A stretch of DNA of 64,000 nt, taken from Endotrypanum monterogeii (Eukaryota > Euglenozoa > Kinetoplastea > Trypanosomatida > Trypanosomatidae). Location: the NCBI GenBank assembly GCA_000333855.2, contig CM007348.1, forward strand, positions 374,264 through 438,263. The letters run 5' to 3'. The notes under the pieces were generated by a model. That model was not told the origin of the DNA. It was given only the letters and a program-made list of their open reading frames with translations, and ran no database searches. Each line of letters starts with the position of its first letter. Positions within the stretch are counted from its first letter, which is position 1. This document shows, piece by piece, positions 44,331 through 53,946 of this stretch. A program made the translations under genes and the position numbers.

Positions 44331-44339
44331 GACACTCGA

Positions 44340-44849
44340 ATGAACCACAGGCACGTCTCACCCTCACAGCTGACAATGAAATCCGATACCCCCAGGGTCA
44401 TGACGCCTCGACTACGGCTGTTTCTGAACACGACAACAGGACGGCGAGAGTTTGTGCACACGCCCTACCTCACCACGGGTAACATTATTGCGATCAAGCA
44501 CCTTAACAGCCTCGAGTTGGAGGCGTTGCTGCGCGTTGATGAATACAGAAATGTGCTGCGAAGCCACCAAAAGACACGCGGAGGCTGCGGTGCCCAACCA
44601 TGCAATGCAACTCCCGATGCGACTCAGCAGACTTTGAGCTGGCTTCCTCGGCTTCTCGACCATTCCGGCGGCAAGAGCGTCTGTCGCCATTTCGTGAAGG
44701 GCAGCTGCAATCGCGGCAGCTCCTGCCGCTTCTTCCACCCTGGCCCTATTCATCATGTCATCACCACGACAAACCTGCGGTCCGCGTCCCAGCGCCCTTT
44801 GACCCCCCTAGCAGACCTGGCGCAAATAAACGCCTCCGGTGTGGTCTAG
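44340..44849 (+). CDS. Small CCCH-type zinc-finger protein
   Basis: The 169-residue protein has one CCCH finger of the C-x7-C-x5-C-x3-H type, with C115, C123, C129 and H133. The same finger class binds RNA in trypanosomatids, where mRNA stability and translation are main points of gene control, so an RNA-regulator role is likely but not shown. Residues 1-110 are basic with an RLRLFLNTTTGRREF segment at 25-39 and a predicted helix near 57-78; no other domain is recognised. The tail after the finger is Thr/Ser/Pro-rich. ATG 44268 would add 24 residues in frame and is the main alternative start. The gene is isolated between the long pyrimidine-rich stretch and the repeat C region. Confidence 0.8.
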   Translation: MNHRHVSPSQLTMKSDTPRVMTPRLRLFLNTTTGRREFVHTPYLTTGNIIAIKHLNSLELEALLRVDEYRNVLRSHQKTRGGCGAQPCNATPDATQQTLSWLPRLLDHSGGKSVCRHFVKGSCNRGSSCRFFHPGPIHHVITTTNLRSASQRPLTPLADLAQINASGVV

Positions 44850-46297
44850 TCACCAATGACAAGCCCCCACGCCGGACTCGGTAACGAGCACTTGTATGTG
44901 GCTGTGGGACACCGTCGCCGACGGGGCCCAATGGGTACTGTGTGTGTGTGTGTGTGTGTGTGGCGGGGGGGGGGGGCTGCAACGCTGAGTGCTTTGACAC
45001 GCCGCCGAGCTACACGTCGCCCAGTATCCCTGCACGAGGTTCCGCAGTAGGTGCACTGAGATCCAGACGCTCGGCGTGGCGACCACGCACGCCTTGTCCA
45101 GCCCCTTCGTTAATTTTCTGATGCACCCTCAGAAACCGCCAGTTTCTGTGGTACACCGGAGCCTCGGCTCAGACCTGAACCCCCTTTTGAGGTTGATGGA
45201 ATGCGCGCAGGCCTTGCTGATGACTTGGACAGGGTTTTATTCAGTAAGGAGCCTACAGGTCCTCCCTCCACGACGACGCCGGGCGGCAGACTCAGGTAAA
45301 ACAACTGTACCCCCTCGTTGCTTTTTCTCATTCCTATAGACACACACGAACACACCCCTGGTGGCAGGACGCACCGCAAACTCCAACGTGACTTTGCCTC
45401 CAAGCCCCTATGGGGGGATCGAAGGTTCCATAGACCCATGAATGCCCCGAGACCCGCATTGAATGGAACAGCAATAGAAGACAACTATACTAGGGAGGGC
45501 TCAATATAAAACCCCTCTGCTCTCCTAGCCGCCATTTATTTTTTAAATTTATTTTTGTCATAGCGTGTTTTTTTTTATTTTTTTTTTTTTGTAATCTGTT
45601 TGGTGGCATATCCCACATACACCTCCCCCCCCCCACACACACACACACATACACACGTCCTTTTCCACGGTGTCGCCACTTCTTCTTTTCATCTCTCATA
45701 CGTGCACGCCGGCATCGTTTCGGTAAGATGCGTACAGTTTGTACCCACCTCAACTCCTGCATTTTCTTTTTTTTCGCGTGTCTGCGTGTGTGAAACTTTA
45801 CGGCAGTCGTGCAGCTCTGGGGTCTTTACATGTCTACGTTTGTATGTTCGCTTATGTGTGAATCTTTTTTTTCTCTCTTAACTGTTGCCTCTCATTCATT
45901 CGACGCCAGCACATAGGCTTCTGCAAGCCACACATACGCAAAAACGCCGTCTCGCCTTCCCTATTTGCCAGTCCTCTCGTTTTCCCTTTTTTTCCCTGTG
46001 ACAAGCAAGCTGATGCTTTAACTTCAATTCTTTTTTTTTTTCGCTGTTATCTTCAGCCCCCGCAACTACACCATTTGTCATCGCTTGCCCCCCTCCCCTC
46101 CCTTTTCCGTTCGCTCGATCGTCTGTTTGTATCTCTTCTTTTTTGTTTGTTTTTTGCTTGCTTTCGCTTTTTTTTTCTTTGCGGTTTTTATTTCTTGCAC
46201 ATTTTTTTTTAGTCATTGTTCGATCGCCTCCCCCTCCCTCCCCCCCCTTCTAGCGTCTACATCTGTCTGTGTTGTAGCTTATTATATAGTACATATA

Positions 46298-46334
<37 letters not shown>

Positions 46335-46877
46335 TATATATCTTGACTTTGTCCGCGTGCCTTTTTTTTTTTTATGTGTGTGTTTGTATACAATCTATAC
46401 CACCCTCCCCCCACCCCTTCCCCTCCCTCTCTCCGGATTGTGTTCAGAGACACGCACACCACGCTTGAGTAAATTTTGGCTCCTCGCAGCCACGCCCCCC
46501 CCCCCCAACAGAGGAGTGCCCGACACACCGAAATCCGTCATCACGTTGCAAGTAACGAGTGTAGCGCCCCCTTGGAAGTGGTACACAGGCGCGAAAGCCC
46601 GACGTCATCGTCGACTCTCGCCCCTGTTTTGCAATGTTCATCATCTTTTCGCACTTGATCTGTGATGTTATGCATTACGACATCTGCCAAGCGATTCTAA
46701 GACGATCGCGTTTCACGTGTAAACACTCCCGCTGCTCCCAAACCCGAAGCGATACACCCTTTGAACCATTCCACCTCATCTGAAATGCCGAGACAGCACC
46801 TCCCTCGACGTGATCTTGTGATACCAGTCAAGTAGAGCCATGCGATTCGCAAGATCACAAAACAGCAGCAAACCATA
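44850..46877. other. 2.0-kb gene-free spacer
   Basis: No gene is supported. It contains a TG run and a G run at 44941-44974, balanced sequence to about 45480, pyrimidine-rich sequence at 45490-46260, a TA repeat at 46301-46332 and a C run at 46495-46506. A 14-base fragment matching repeat A (33812-33825) occurs at 46742-46755. Confidence 0.5.
46301..46332. repeat. (TA)n microsatellite
   Basis: About 16 AT units. Confidence 0.9.
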
Positions 46878-47115
46878 CTCACCGGGCTGTTTTCGGGCAC
46901 AGCGTCGTGTCGTCACCTTCTTTAGCGTCAGGTGCGTAGCCGCAACGTGGTGGACCGAGTAGCGTCTGCTGCGCGCCACCGTCGCAGCGTCCGTTCTACG
47001 CCCCCTCGCCTCTGACTTGCTGTCCTCTCTCCACGCTGGCGCACCGAAGCTTCCGGCAGCGGCGTGGGGGACCCCGAGGCGATACGTGGATGGCCGGACA
47101 CGCTCCGCCTCCACT
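46878..47115. repeat. Dispersed repeat, diverged partial copy C
   Basis: This stretch aligns with about 33654-33852 of repeat A, in the same orientation. It has scattered substitutions and small length changes, plus a 37-base insertion after the CGTCACCTTC block. Similarity is lost outside these limits. It shows that the repeat family is older and more widespread than the fresh A/B pair. Confidence 0.8.
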
Positions 47116-48115
47116 CATCACACGCATACAAGGTATTGAGGAAAACCTTGGAGTGAGGCAGTGACTTTGTCGCTACACACCTGTAGCCTGCCGATAGTCG
47201 CAAGTTGCGGACGTGCTGGCAGTTTTTGCGGGTTGACATCTGCAACCGTGCGCCTCTGAATTGTTCACAGTTGCCGATGTCGATATGTGCATGCCTTCGA
47301 TGCTAAACACCGAACAGTGCAGAGACCAATCTAGACCCACCTAACCTCACCACCCAGACCATTGTAGCTAGCGACAGCTGAAGGGGGGTGGAAGGCGTGC
47401 ACCCGCGGTGTGGGGTCCGAAGGGAGGCTTCTGACATAACTGTTGCCTGCTCCTTCCTCGAGCTGAGAAAGCGTGCACTCTTGACAAAGCAACACACACA
47501 CACACAAACGTATGTCTACCCTTTCTGCACCTCAGGAGGGCTGTGCATGTAGTCCCTGTGCAACAAATTATGTTGGTAGTGCTTCTCATCCTGTAAAACT
47601 TTTCTCGGTTGATGATGTGCATCTCCACTCATGTGCTCCTACCTAAATCAAAGTAATTTCTCCAAACACACCTCCTTCCCTCACCCCACCCCTTTTTCTT
47701 TTCTTTTTTTTTTCCACCGCTCCAGGCGCATGTCGCTGCTTTATGTGGAGTGCCGCTTTTTCTTTTGAGTGGGGTATCAACCGTGCAGAACTCCGTTTCT
47801 CGTTCAGCGCTCAGATTTCATCTTATGGGGCGTGAACAAATCAGGTGCCCAGCACTTGTACATATATACATACACACACACATACTCAGGAGCCGTCGGT
47901 GTCTGCCTCCGGTACATTGCCCCGAAAGCGTTGCTGCCGTGGCCCACCTGACCCCCACGAGCTTCTCTCCTTCCTCTCCCCATTTCCCTTCCACCCTTCG
48001 CTTCTCGCTTTCTTTCTCGGACCAGTGAACAGAGAGGGGAGGGACAGAGGGAGGGAGGGGGAGGCGTGGAAAGAAACAAACAGACAAAAAAAAAACATAA
48101 CAAAGAAAGAAAGAA
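47116..48115. other. Intergenic region before HAD copy 7
   Basis: No gene is supported. The second half carries the pyrimidine tract and leader of HAD copy 7; the first half has balanced composition with no repeat partner seen. Confidence 0.5.
47961..48025 (+). promoter_or_regulatory. Predicted spliced-leader acceptor of HAD copy 7
   Basis: A strong pyrimidine tract at 47961-48018 is followed by ACCAG, AG at 48024-48025. The leader that follows is almost pure purine and the first ATG is 48116. Confidence 0.65.
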
Positions 48116-49258
48116 ATGACGGAGATCGCACCTTTTCAAATTGTCGCCTCCGATATGGATGGCACTGTGCTTAACTCAAAGCACGAAATGTCCGAATATA
48201 CGATGGAAACACTTTTTGAAATATCCACAAAATACGGAGTGGCTTTCGTTTTTGCGACGGGGCGGCACTTCTTGGCTGTGAAAAAAGCGCGCAACGAGCT
48301 ATGCGCCTACTTCGCTAAGCGGTGTGGGGAACACACCACCTCCCCCGAATCTCTCGAATGCGATAACACTGCCCCTCTCGAGGGCGGGACGCCCGCCAGC
48401 GGTGCGAGTGCGGCTCCTGGGTTTTTTCTTATCACCTCCAACGGCGCGCGCATTCACAATTTGACGAGTAAGCTGATCTTTTCCCATAACCTCGACTCGG
48501 ACATTGTGAAAAAACTATATCAACGATACGGCCTGCTCTTCACAACTTGTCACGGCCAATTGGCGTGTAACGAGGGCGATGGAAGCTCTCTAAGTCACAT
48601 GATGGACGCCGAGGTGGCGGAATTGATTGCCACTGTAGGACAAGAAGGTGAGATGGCAAAAGAGATTGTGTGCACATCTGCCTATACCAGTGACCAGTGG
48701 TTCATGACACACCCCTCTGTTGCTCTGTCAGATATGGAAAAAAAATTCGGAGTTCGCCCTTTTGTCGTTCCCTTCGATGCCGACGACCCTAACAACGCCG
48801 ACAAAAGTGTTTTTGACAACTTCCCCCTGGAAGGAGTGGGTAAGGTCTGCTTTCGCTCCTCTCACCCTCGTCTTCTCGATGCAATCGAGTGCAGCATCAA
48901 TGAGGAGTTTGGTGAACGCGTCTCGGTCGCGTTGTCTTCGTCGCAGTGTCTCGATGTGATGGCGGGCAATACCTCCAAGGCGACCGCGCTAGCAACTGTT
49001 GTGAATCTACTGTCGTCAGAAAGAGCACAGAAGAGGGATGGTGAACAGCCCCTCACCATGAAGGATGTCGTTGCCTTTGGCGACAGTATGAATGACGAGG
49101 CGATGCTGAGGGCTGCCGGAAAGGGATGCGTAATGATGAACGCAGACAGTCGACTCAAAAAAGTCTTACCCGACTTTGAGATCATCGGCGATAACGACGC
49201 GAACGGTGTAGCAGTGAAGCTCCGTGAAATTTTCCATCTTCCACCCGTCGGCACGTAA
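48116..49258 (+). CDS. HAD superfamily hydrolase, Cof/type IIB, copy 7
   Basis: The 380-residue product has DMDGT with D13 and D15, TSNGA with S108, K288 in NTSKA, and GDSMND with D323 and D327. It is separated from the other six copies by about 16 kb containing repeat A, the amastin-like genes and the CCCH gene. The motif I to II distance is 95 residues, with a Cys- and Pro-containing insert near 62-100. Its cap is the most divergent: a stretch with CHGQLACNEGDGSS at 145-158 is followed by about 30 residues absent from the others, then TSDQWFMTHP at 191-200 in place of the aromatic segment of copies 2, 3 and 6. Catalysis should be intact; the substrate probably differs. Confidence 0.9.
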   Translation: MTEIAPFQIVASDMDGTVLNSKHEMSEYTMETLFEISTKYGVAFVFATGRHFLAVKKARNELCAYFAKRCGEHTTSPESLECDNTAPLEGGTPASGASAAPGFFLITSNGARIHNLTSKLIFSHNLDSDIVKKLYQRYGLLFTTCHGQLACNEGDGSSLSHMMDAEVAELIATVGQEGEMAKEIVCTSAYTSDQWFMTHPSVALSDMEKKFGVRPFVVPFDADDPNNADKSVFDNFPLEGVGKVCFRSSHPRLLDAIECSINEEFGERVSVALSSSQCLDVMAGNTSKATALATVVNLLSSERAQKRDGEQPLTMKDVVAFGDSMNDEAMLRAAGKGCVMMNADSRLKKVLPDFEIIGDNDANGVAVKLREIFHLPPVGT

Positions 49259-49535
49259 CGACTCTGTTGTCGTTGAGGTACGTAGCAGAGAGAAGAATTT
49301 CATTTCCTCCGATGACCAAGTTACGACTGTCACAACATCATGAAGCACGTCCTGTAATTGAGCGTTTCCTCTTCCCAACTGGCAGCAGCTACTTTTTTTT
49401 TTTTTTTCAGAGGGCTCCCCCATTTAATAATGACCGTTGCTGCCTACAAGGTCTCTGTCTATGTTCTACCCCAACAGGTTTTCTCATTGTGTACTCTTTT
49501 TGTCCTTTACGCTCACCTTGATAAGGTGTGTGAAA
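49259..49535. other. Short 3' flank of HAD copy 7
   Basis: No feature beyond a poly-T run at about 49393-49408. Repeat copy B begins at the end of this stretch. Confidence 0.5.
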
Positions 49536-50947
49536 GCACGGCCGTGGGTGGGAATCGCCGTGCTCACCGCTCTTGTGGTGGTGCCGCGTGGCCTCCGCCA
49601 GCGCCAGCCGGGAGGGCGAGGAAGGTGTCGGGCTCCTCTGGAGGAGGAGCTCAAGCCCATATGCGGCATCTAACCCAGACAGCACAGGAGTCGCGAGGAG
49701 GACAGCGCAGCGACTCACCAGCCTGTGCGCCACGTGCTCGCACAAGCGGGCTCCGTCCAAGGGACTCACTAACTCTTTTTTTTTTCTTTACATGGCACCG
49801 CCTGCGTAAGTGATCCTCAACGGACCCACTGTGTGGTTGAGAGGTCCAAACAGGTGTGGCCGTTCACCACCACCACCACCACCACCCCCCGCGAGAAATC
49901 CCGTGCCGGTGCACACACCCGCATCGCCGCGCAGTCAAGCAAGGACACTATCTTGCGCGCTGGGACTGCGTGAGGCACATCACCGGTGAGGGAGTTGTCA
50001 CATCACAGCGGCAGCTCCCATGTGCGGTTTCACGCAAGCCCCCGACCCTGCTCCCCACGTCGGCACACCCACACCGCTGCAGCCCATATTCCCCTCCTCC
50101 CTTTGCCTGTACGTATGGCGGTGCGTGGCATGTGTGACGGTGGTGAGAGGGCTGTGGTCATGACGTCGTGCTCGCTCCCCACCGCGCCCGGTGCGTGGCC
50201 CAACAAAAGTAGACCGTCTTGGGTACTCTGACGCTGTTGTCCCTGCGCGGTGCGGCGCCACCCCCCACCCCCCTCCCCCTTGGAGTGTGTCATTGGGCGG
50301 CGCAAACAGCAACATGTACCGGAGGTACTGGTATGCGCTCAACACCAGCCATACAGGAGCAGCCACTGCCGGCCGCATCCATCATGGAGCGCATCGGGGG
50401 GTATCATATTCCGGATCGAGCCTTCGTGCACGGAAGACCACGCACGCTGGCGTCGCCCGACAACTGAATCTTTCTCCTCGCCGGGGTGTTCTCGGGCACC
50501 GGGTGGTGTCGTCACCTTCCTCAGCGTCTGCTGCGCGCCACCGCCGCAGCGTCCGTTCTCCCCTCCCCCTCTCGCCTCTGACTTGCTGTTTTCTCTGCAC
50601 GCTGGTGCACCGAAGCTTCCGGCAGCGGTGTGGGGGACCCGAAGCGATACGCGGATGCCCGGACACGCTCCGCCTCCACTGAGCACGCACGCACGCGCGC
50701 GCACAAAATCCTCGGTCCCCACCCGGTTGCGAAAGAAGCTACTGCCACCTCGCCACGACAAGCCCGCTTGACGTATGCCCTGCCAAGGCTGCGCCGAGCT
50801 GCCTGGTACGGACTGCACAGAAGGCGGCGCTGCCGATCAATCGTCGGGAATGCCCCACGCTGGACCACCTCGGTGTTTCGGCGGTGTGGCTTTGTGACGG
50901 TAGAGTGCGCTCCTCTGACTCGCAATGACGTGTGCGCACGCGTCGTG
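49536..50947. repeat. Dispersed repeat, copy B (1,412 bp)
   Basis: Direct repeat of 32711-34122, at a constant offset of 16,825 bases. Flanks are unrelated to those of copy A on both sides, so the boundaries are sharp. The two differences noted under copy A are the only ones I saw. There is no poly-A run at this copy's right end. Confidence 0.95.
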
Positions 50948-51550
50948 TTGGAAATATGGTGATAGTAACTTGTGACGAGGAGGTGTGCGCTCAATCGATT
51001 TTGGTGGACTCGCAGGGGAAAATATTTTAAACTCTGCGACAGAGGTACTCATGACCTTCGCGGGTAAACATTACGTCTCTGATTGGGGTTCGTGGTGTAA
51101 GTGTTCTTTCTTCCGATGGTTATATTTATAGTTTGTGGTGTTTCTTTCTCGTGTAGATGAACGCTACCTTTGCTCATGCACACTTCTGTATATGTTTTCG
51201 TGTAACCTATGGATGCTGCCAATACGCTTGGGGGGTGCAGGGTATTCTTAGCGGCAGGGCCTCTTTTTTTTTTCTACTTGAGAGCTGGACATTGTAAAGA
51301 TGGGGGGCGTCATCATATAATGTGGCAAATATTTTTTTTAAAAAGATATATTTCACTATAAGCTCCTTACAGATATTGATGGGGATGCGAAAAAATGTAT
51401 ATATATGTGTGTGTTCTCCACGGGCTCGCCTAGGTTGGAGACTTCACCTATCCCTGTGTTAGCGTGTGTGGGGTCTTCTTGTGTTTAGCAGTGACATGGT
51501 GCAGTGCAGAGACTCGCTTTTTCCCCCCGAAAACCGCTCCTCCCCCTCCT

Positions 51551-51576
51551 CACACACACACACACACACACACACA
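51551..51576. repeat. (CA)n microsatellite
   Basis: About 13 CA units, followed after a short break by five more. Confidence 0.9.
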
Positions 51577-51628
51577 TATCACACACACACACTTGTATAA
51601 ATATGTGTATATCCCTTCCAACGGCATC

Positions 51629-51663
51629 GCTGTCTTCACTCTCTTCTTCTCTATAACACGCAG
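51629..51663 (+). promoter_or_regulatory. Predicted spliced-leader acceptor of Pol kappa 1
   Basis: A CT-rich tract at 51629-51653 is followed by CACGCAG, AG at 51662-51663. Confidence 0.55.
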
Positions 51664-51687
51664 TTCTCTGCACAACTACCGCAAGAG

Positions 51688-51696
51688 ATGGCATAG
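51688..51696 (+). other. Possible two-codon upstream ORF, Pol kappa 1 leader
   Basis: ATG-GCA-TAG, the first ATG after the predicted acceptor. Confidence 0.3.
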
Positions 51697-51728
51697 TACA
51701 GGACTCATATACGGCAGTATCCCAGCAC

Positions 51729-51785
51729 ATGCTTCGCCAAATAAAGGGTACATCAAGGAATGAGCGAGGAGTACCCAAAAGATAA
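51729..51785 (+). other. Possible overlapping upstream ORF, Pol kappa 1 leader
   Basis: An 18-codon frame, out of frame with the main gene, starts 31 bases before its ATG and ends 23 bases inside the gene. It would reduce translation unless splicing occurs downstream of it, for example at AG 51756-51757. Confidence 0.3.
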
Positions 51786-53946
51786 ATCTCTACCCGCACT
51801 CATTTCGTGCCATGTCACCCTCGCCCCCGTGATCGAAGTGTCAGAGTCACCGCAAACAGGGGACACACCTTCGAGGACGTCACGAGACCCGGTAGCGCCA
51901 TGCTCAGGAACGGCACAGGTGCTCGGCGAGCATACACTTCTTCGTTGTGATCATACTTCTCTCGACCACTTCGAAGACTTGAGCGATGGCAGTGGTGACG
52001 GTGGTGTAGACAATCACCACAGCATCCTCCTGAGTCCGTCGCCACGGCCGCTAGTCAGTAGCGCTTCTTGTCCCACAGAGCCAAGCGGAACTTTGCGGTG
52101 GTTTTCTCATTCCACTGCCTCAAGGACACCTTCGACAAAAACGCCCAACGTTGTGCACTACAACAACACCAAGGCCGGTCTTCAGTCTGTCGACAAGGAG
52201 AAGACGGAGGCCCTCATCAATGAACTCTCAAAAGACTCTAATTTTTACTTGAACGAAGAGCGCAAGGCGCTGCAACGGCAGCGACACATTGAAGGTCTCT
52301 TGGTAAAGACGCGACAGTACGAGGCGAGCGTTCGCAGTCGTCCTGAAGTGTTTCGTCATGTGGAGCGTGAAGTAAGGAATCTGGAGGCCAACCTCGAGCA
52401 GCACCGCAGCTTCGACTTTATTTACGCCCACATAGACATGGACATGTTCTACGCTGCAGTGGAGATGAAGAAACAAAAAAGAATCAACCCGCATTACGCC
52501 GAGGTGCCACTCGGCATCGGTAGCATGACGATGCTTTCCACAACCAACTACGTAGCCCGGCAGTACGGTGTGCGCTCGGGAATGCCCGGGTTCATTGGCG
52601 TGCGTCTTTGCCCACAACTCGTGATTGTGCCTACCGACTTCGCCGCGTACCGGCTAGAGTCTGCAAAGTTCAAGTCTGTGGTCCGGGAGTACGACCCCGA
52701 GGCAGTTGGACTCGGCTTGGATGAGATAAATATGTGTCTTAACGGGTACCTTGCGCAAAATTACAAGTACGCCACAACGAATTCGGAGCGCTTCAACATT
52801 GCTGAGCGCATCGTCGAGGAGTGCCGACGCCGTATTACGGAGGCGACTGAGCTGACTGCCAGCGCCGGTATCGCACCGACCCCAACACTGGCGAAGATGG
52901 CATCCAACTATCAAAAGCCTAACGGTCAGTTTTCGCTTCGCCTTTTCGATCGCCAAAGCGTCATGACCTATCTCGCCGACATCCCCGTGCGCCAGGTGCC
53001 TGGTATCGGCAAGTCTCGGGAGAGCATTCTTGCCGGTATTGGAATACATACTCTCGGCGAGGTGTACGAGCAACGCCATCGCCTATTTTCTATATTGACG
53101 CGGAAGACGTATGAGTTTCTGCTTTCCTCGGCCATAGGTGTCGGTGGCATGTATGACTCCTTAGATGCAACGCTGCCGTCGGTGGTGGGACCGACCACAA
53201 ACAAAACACTAGCCCTGAGAGATGTCGAGTCGCACGAGGACGATGGGGGACGCAAATCAGTAGGCCAGGAGCGTACCTTCTACAGACTGACGAGTCGCGC
53301 GGAGCTCCAGGCAATAGCCCATAGCAATCTACGCAAGTCGCATAAAACCCTTCTCGAAGAAGGCCTCCTCTCATCGCAGGTGGTACTCAAAGTCAAACAC
53401 CGCAGCTTCCATGTGAAGCAATACAGCAAGTCGCTCCACATGTATACCGATGACTACGACACCCTCCAACGTGCCTTGGATGAGGTGCTGCTACCAGTCT
53501 TGGACAGCTTCGCTGATTTTCGTCTGCTTGGTGTACGCTTAGAAAAACTTCGGCGGCGAACCGAGAGGGAAGGCTCTGGCAACGTAGCCACATCGACGAC
53601 ACATCCAGCCGCCAGAGGGGAGTCGCAGCAGCCAACGCTGACCGACCTATTCGCTCGCAAGCTTGGAAACACCGCTCATTCGATAGCGCACCACTTGCAG
53701 CCGCAATCTTCGACAACTCCGAGAAAACACCATCGTGACGACAGTTGCGAGAGTGTAGGAGGTAGTGATGAGGTTGATCCTGACGACAGCGATTGCGACC
53801 TCGAATCTGTGCTCATCATCTCCTCTGAGAGTCTTCTGGCGAAAGGAGAGGGGATGATGGCGTCCGAAAGACCGGGGAAGAAAGTAAAAATTGAAGAAAC
53901 AGTCAGCGATGGCAGCACCGACGAAGACGTGGTCATCGTGGAGTGA
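51760..53946 (+). CDS. POLK: DNA polymerase kappa paralogue 1 (nuclear type)
   Basis: This 728-residue protein is a Y-family translesion DNA polymerase. The Pol kappa N-clasp is at about 137-175 (TKAGLQSVDKEK). The palm has DMDMF with D226 and D228, and the second catalytic pair is D321-E322 in GLDE. The conserved TTNYVARQYGVRSGMPGF stretch is at 261-278, and the helix-hairpin-helix PGIGKS at 414-419. The little-finger domain ends near 600. The N-terminal 130 residues are acidic and do not resemble a mitochondrial presequence. The tail carries a PCNA-binding-like QPTLTDLF at 624-631, a basic patch GKKVK at 706-710, a SUMO-acceptor-type VKIE at 709-712, and an acidic DEDVVIVE end. No zinc finger is seen. 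Nuclear work at blocked replication forks is inferred. Confidence 0.93.
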   Translation: MSEEYPKDKSLPALISCHVTLAPVIEVSESPQTGDTPSRTSRDPVAPCSGTAQVLGEHTLLRCDHTSLDHFEDLSDGSGDGGVDNHHSILLSPSPRPLVSSASCPTEPSGTLRWFSHSTASRTPSTKTPNVVHYNNTKAGLQSVDKEKTEALINELSKDSNFYLNEERKALQRQRHIEGLLVKTRQYEASVRSRPEVFRHVEREVRNLEANLEQHRSFDFIYAHIDMDMFYAAVEMKKQKRINPHYAEVPLGIGSMTMLSTTNYVARQYGVRSGMPGFIGVRLCPQLVIVPTDFAAYRLESAKFKSVVREYDPEAVGLGLDEINMCLNGYLAQNYKYATTNSERFNIAERIVEECRRRITEATELTASAGIAPTPTLAKMASNYQKPNGQFSLRLFDRQSVMTYLADIPVRQVPGIGKSRESILAGIGIHTLGEVYEQRHRLFSILTRKTYEFLLSSAIGVGGMYDSLDATLPSVVGPTTNKTLALRDVESHEDDGGRKSVGQERTFYRLTSRAELQAIAHSNLRKSHKTLLEEGLLSSQVVLKVKHRSFHVKQYSKSLHMYTDDYDTLQRALDEVLLPVLDSFADFRLLGVRLEKLRRRTEREGSGNVATSTTHPAARGESQQPTLTDLFARKLGNTAHSIAHHLQPQSSTTPRKHHRDDSCESVGGSDEVDPDDSDCDLESVLIISSESLLAKGEGMMASERPGKKVKIEETVSDGSTDEDVVIVE

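Larger units (their letters stand above)
39796..44339. other. 4.5-kb gene-free, pyrimidine-biased stretch
   Basis: No gene is supported. It has a TA repeat at 40200-40240 and a balanced block at 40340-40700. From about 41100 to 44330 the + strand is strongly T/C-rich with many T runs and TG/CA repeats (for example 43085-43108 and 43274-43308). It probably holds the long 3' region of amastin-like gene 2 and the leader of the CCCH gene. Confidence 0.55.
50948..51759. other. Intergenic region before Pol kappa 1
   Basis: No main gene is supported. It contains a CA repeat at 51551-51576, the acceptor tract and two small upstream ORFs. Confidence 0.5.

Noticed and set aside
43458..44339. Extension of the CCCH protein upstream to 43458
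   Set aside because: The upstream part is translated TG repeat and T-rich leader sequence; acceptors lie downstream of it. Only ATG 44268 remains a reasonable alternative.
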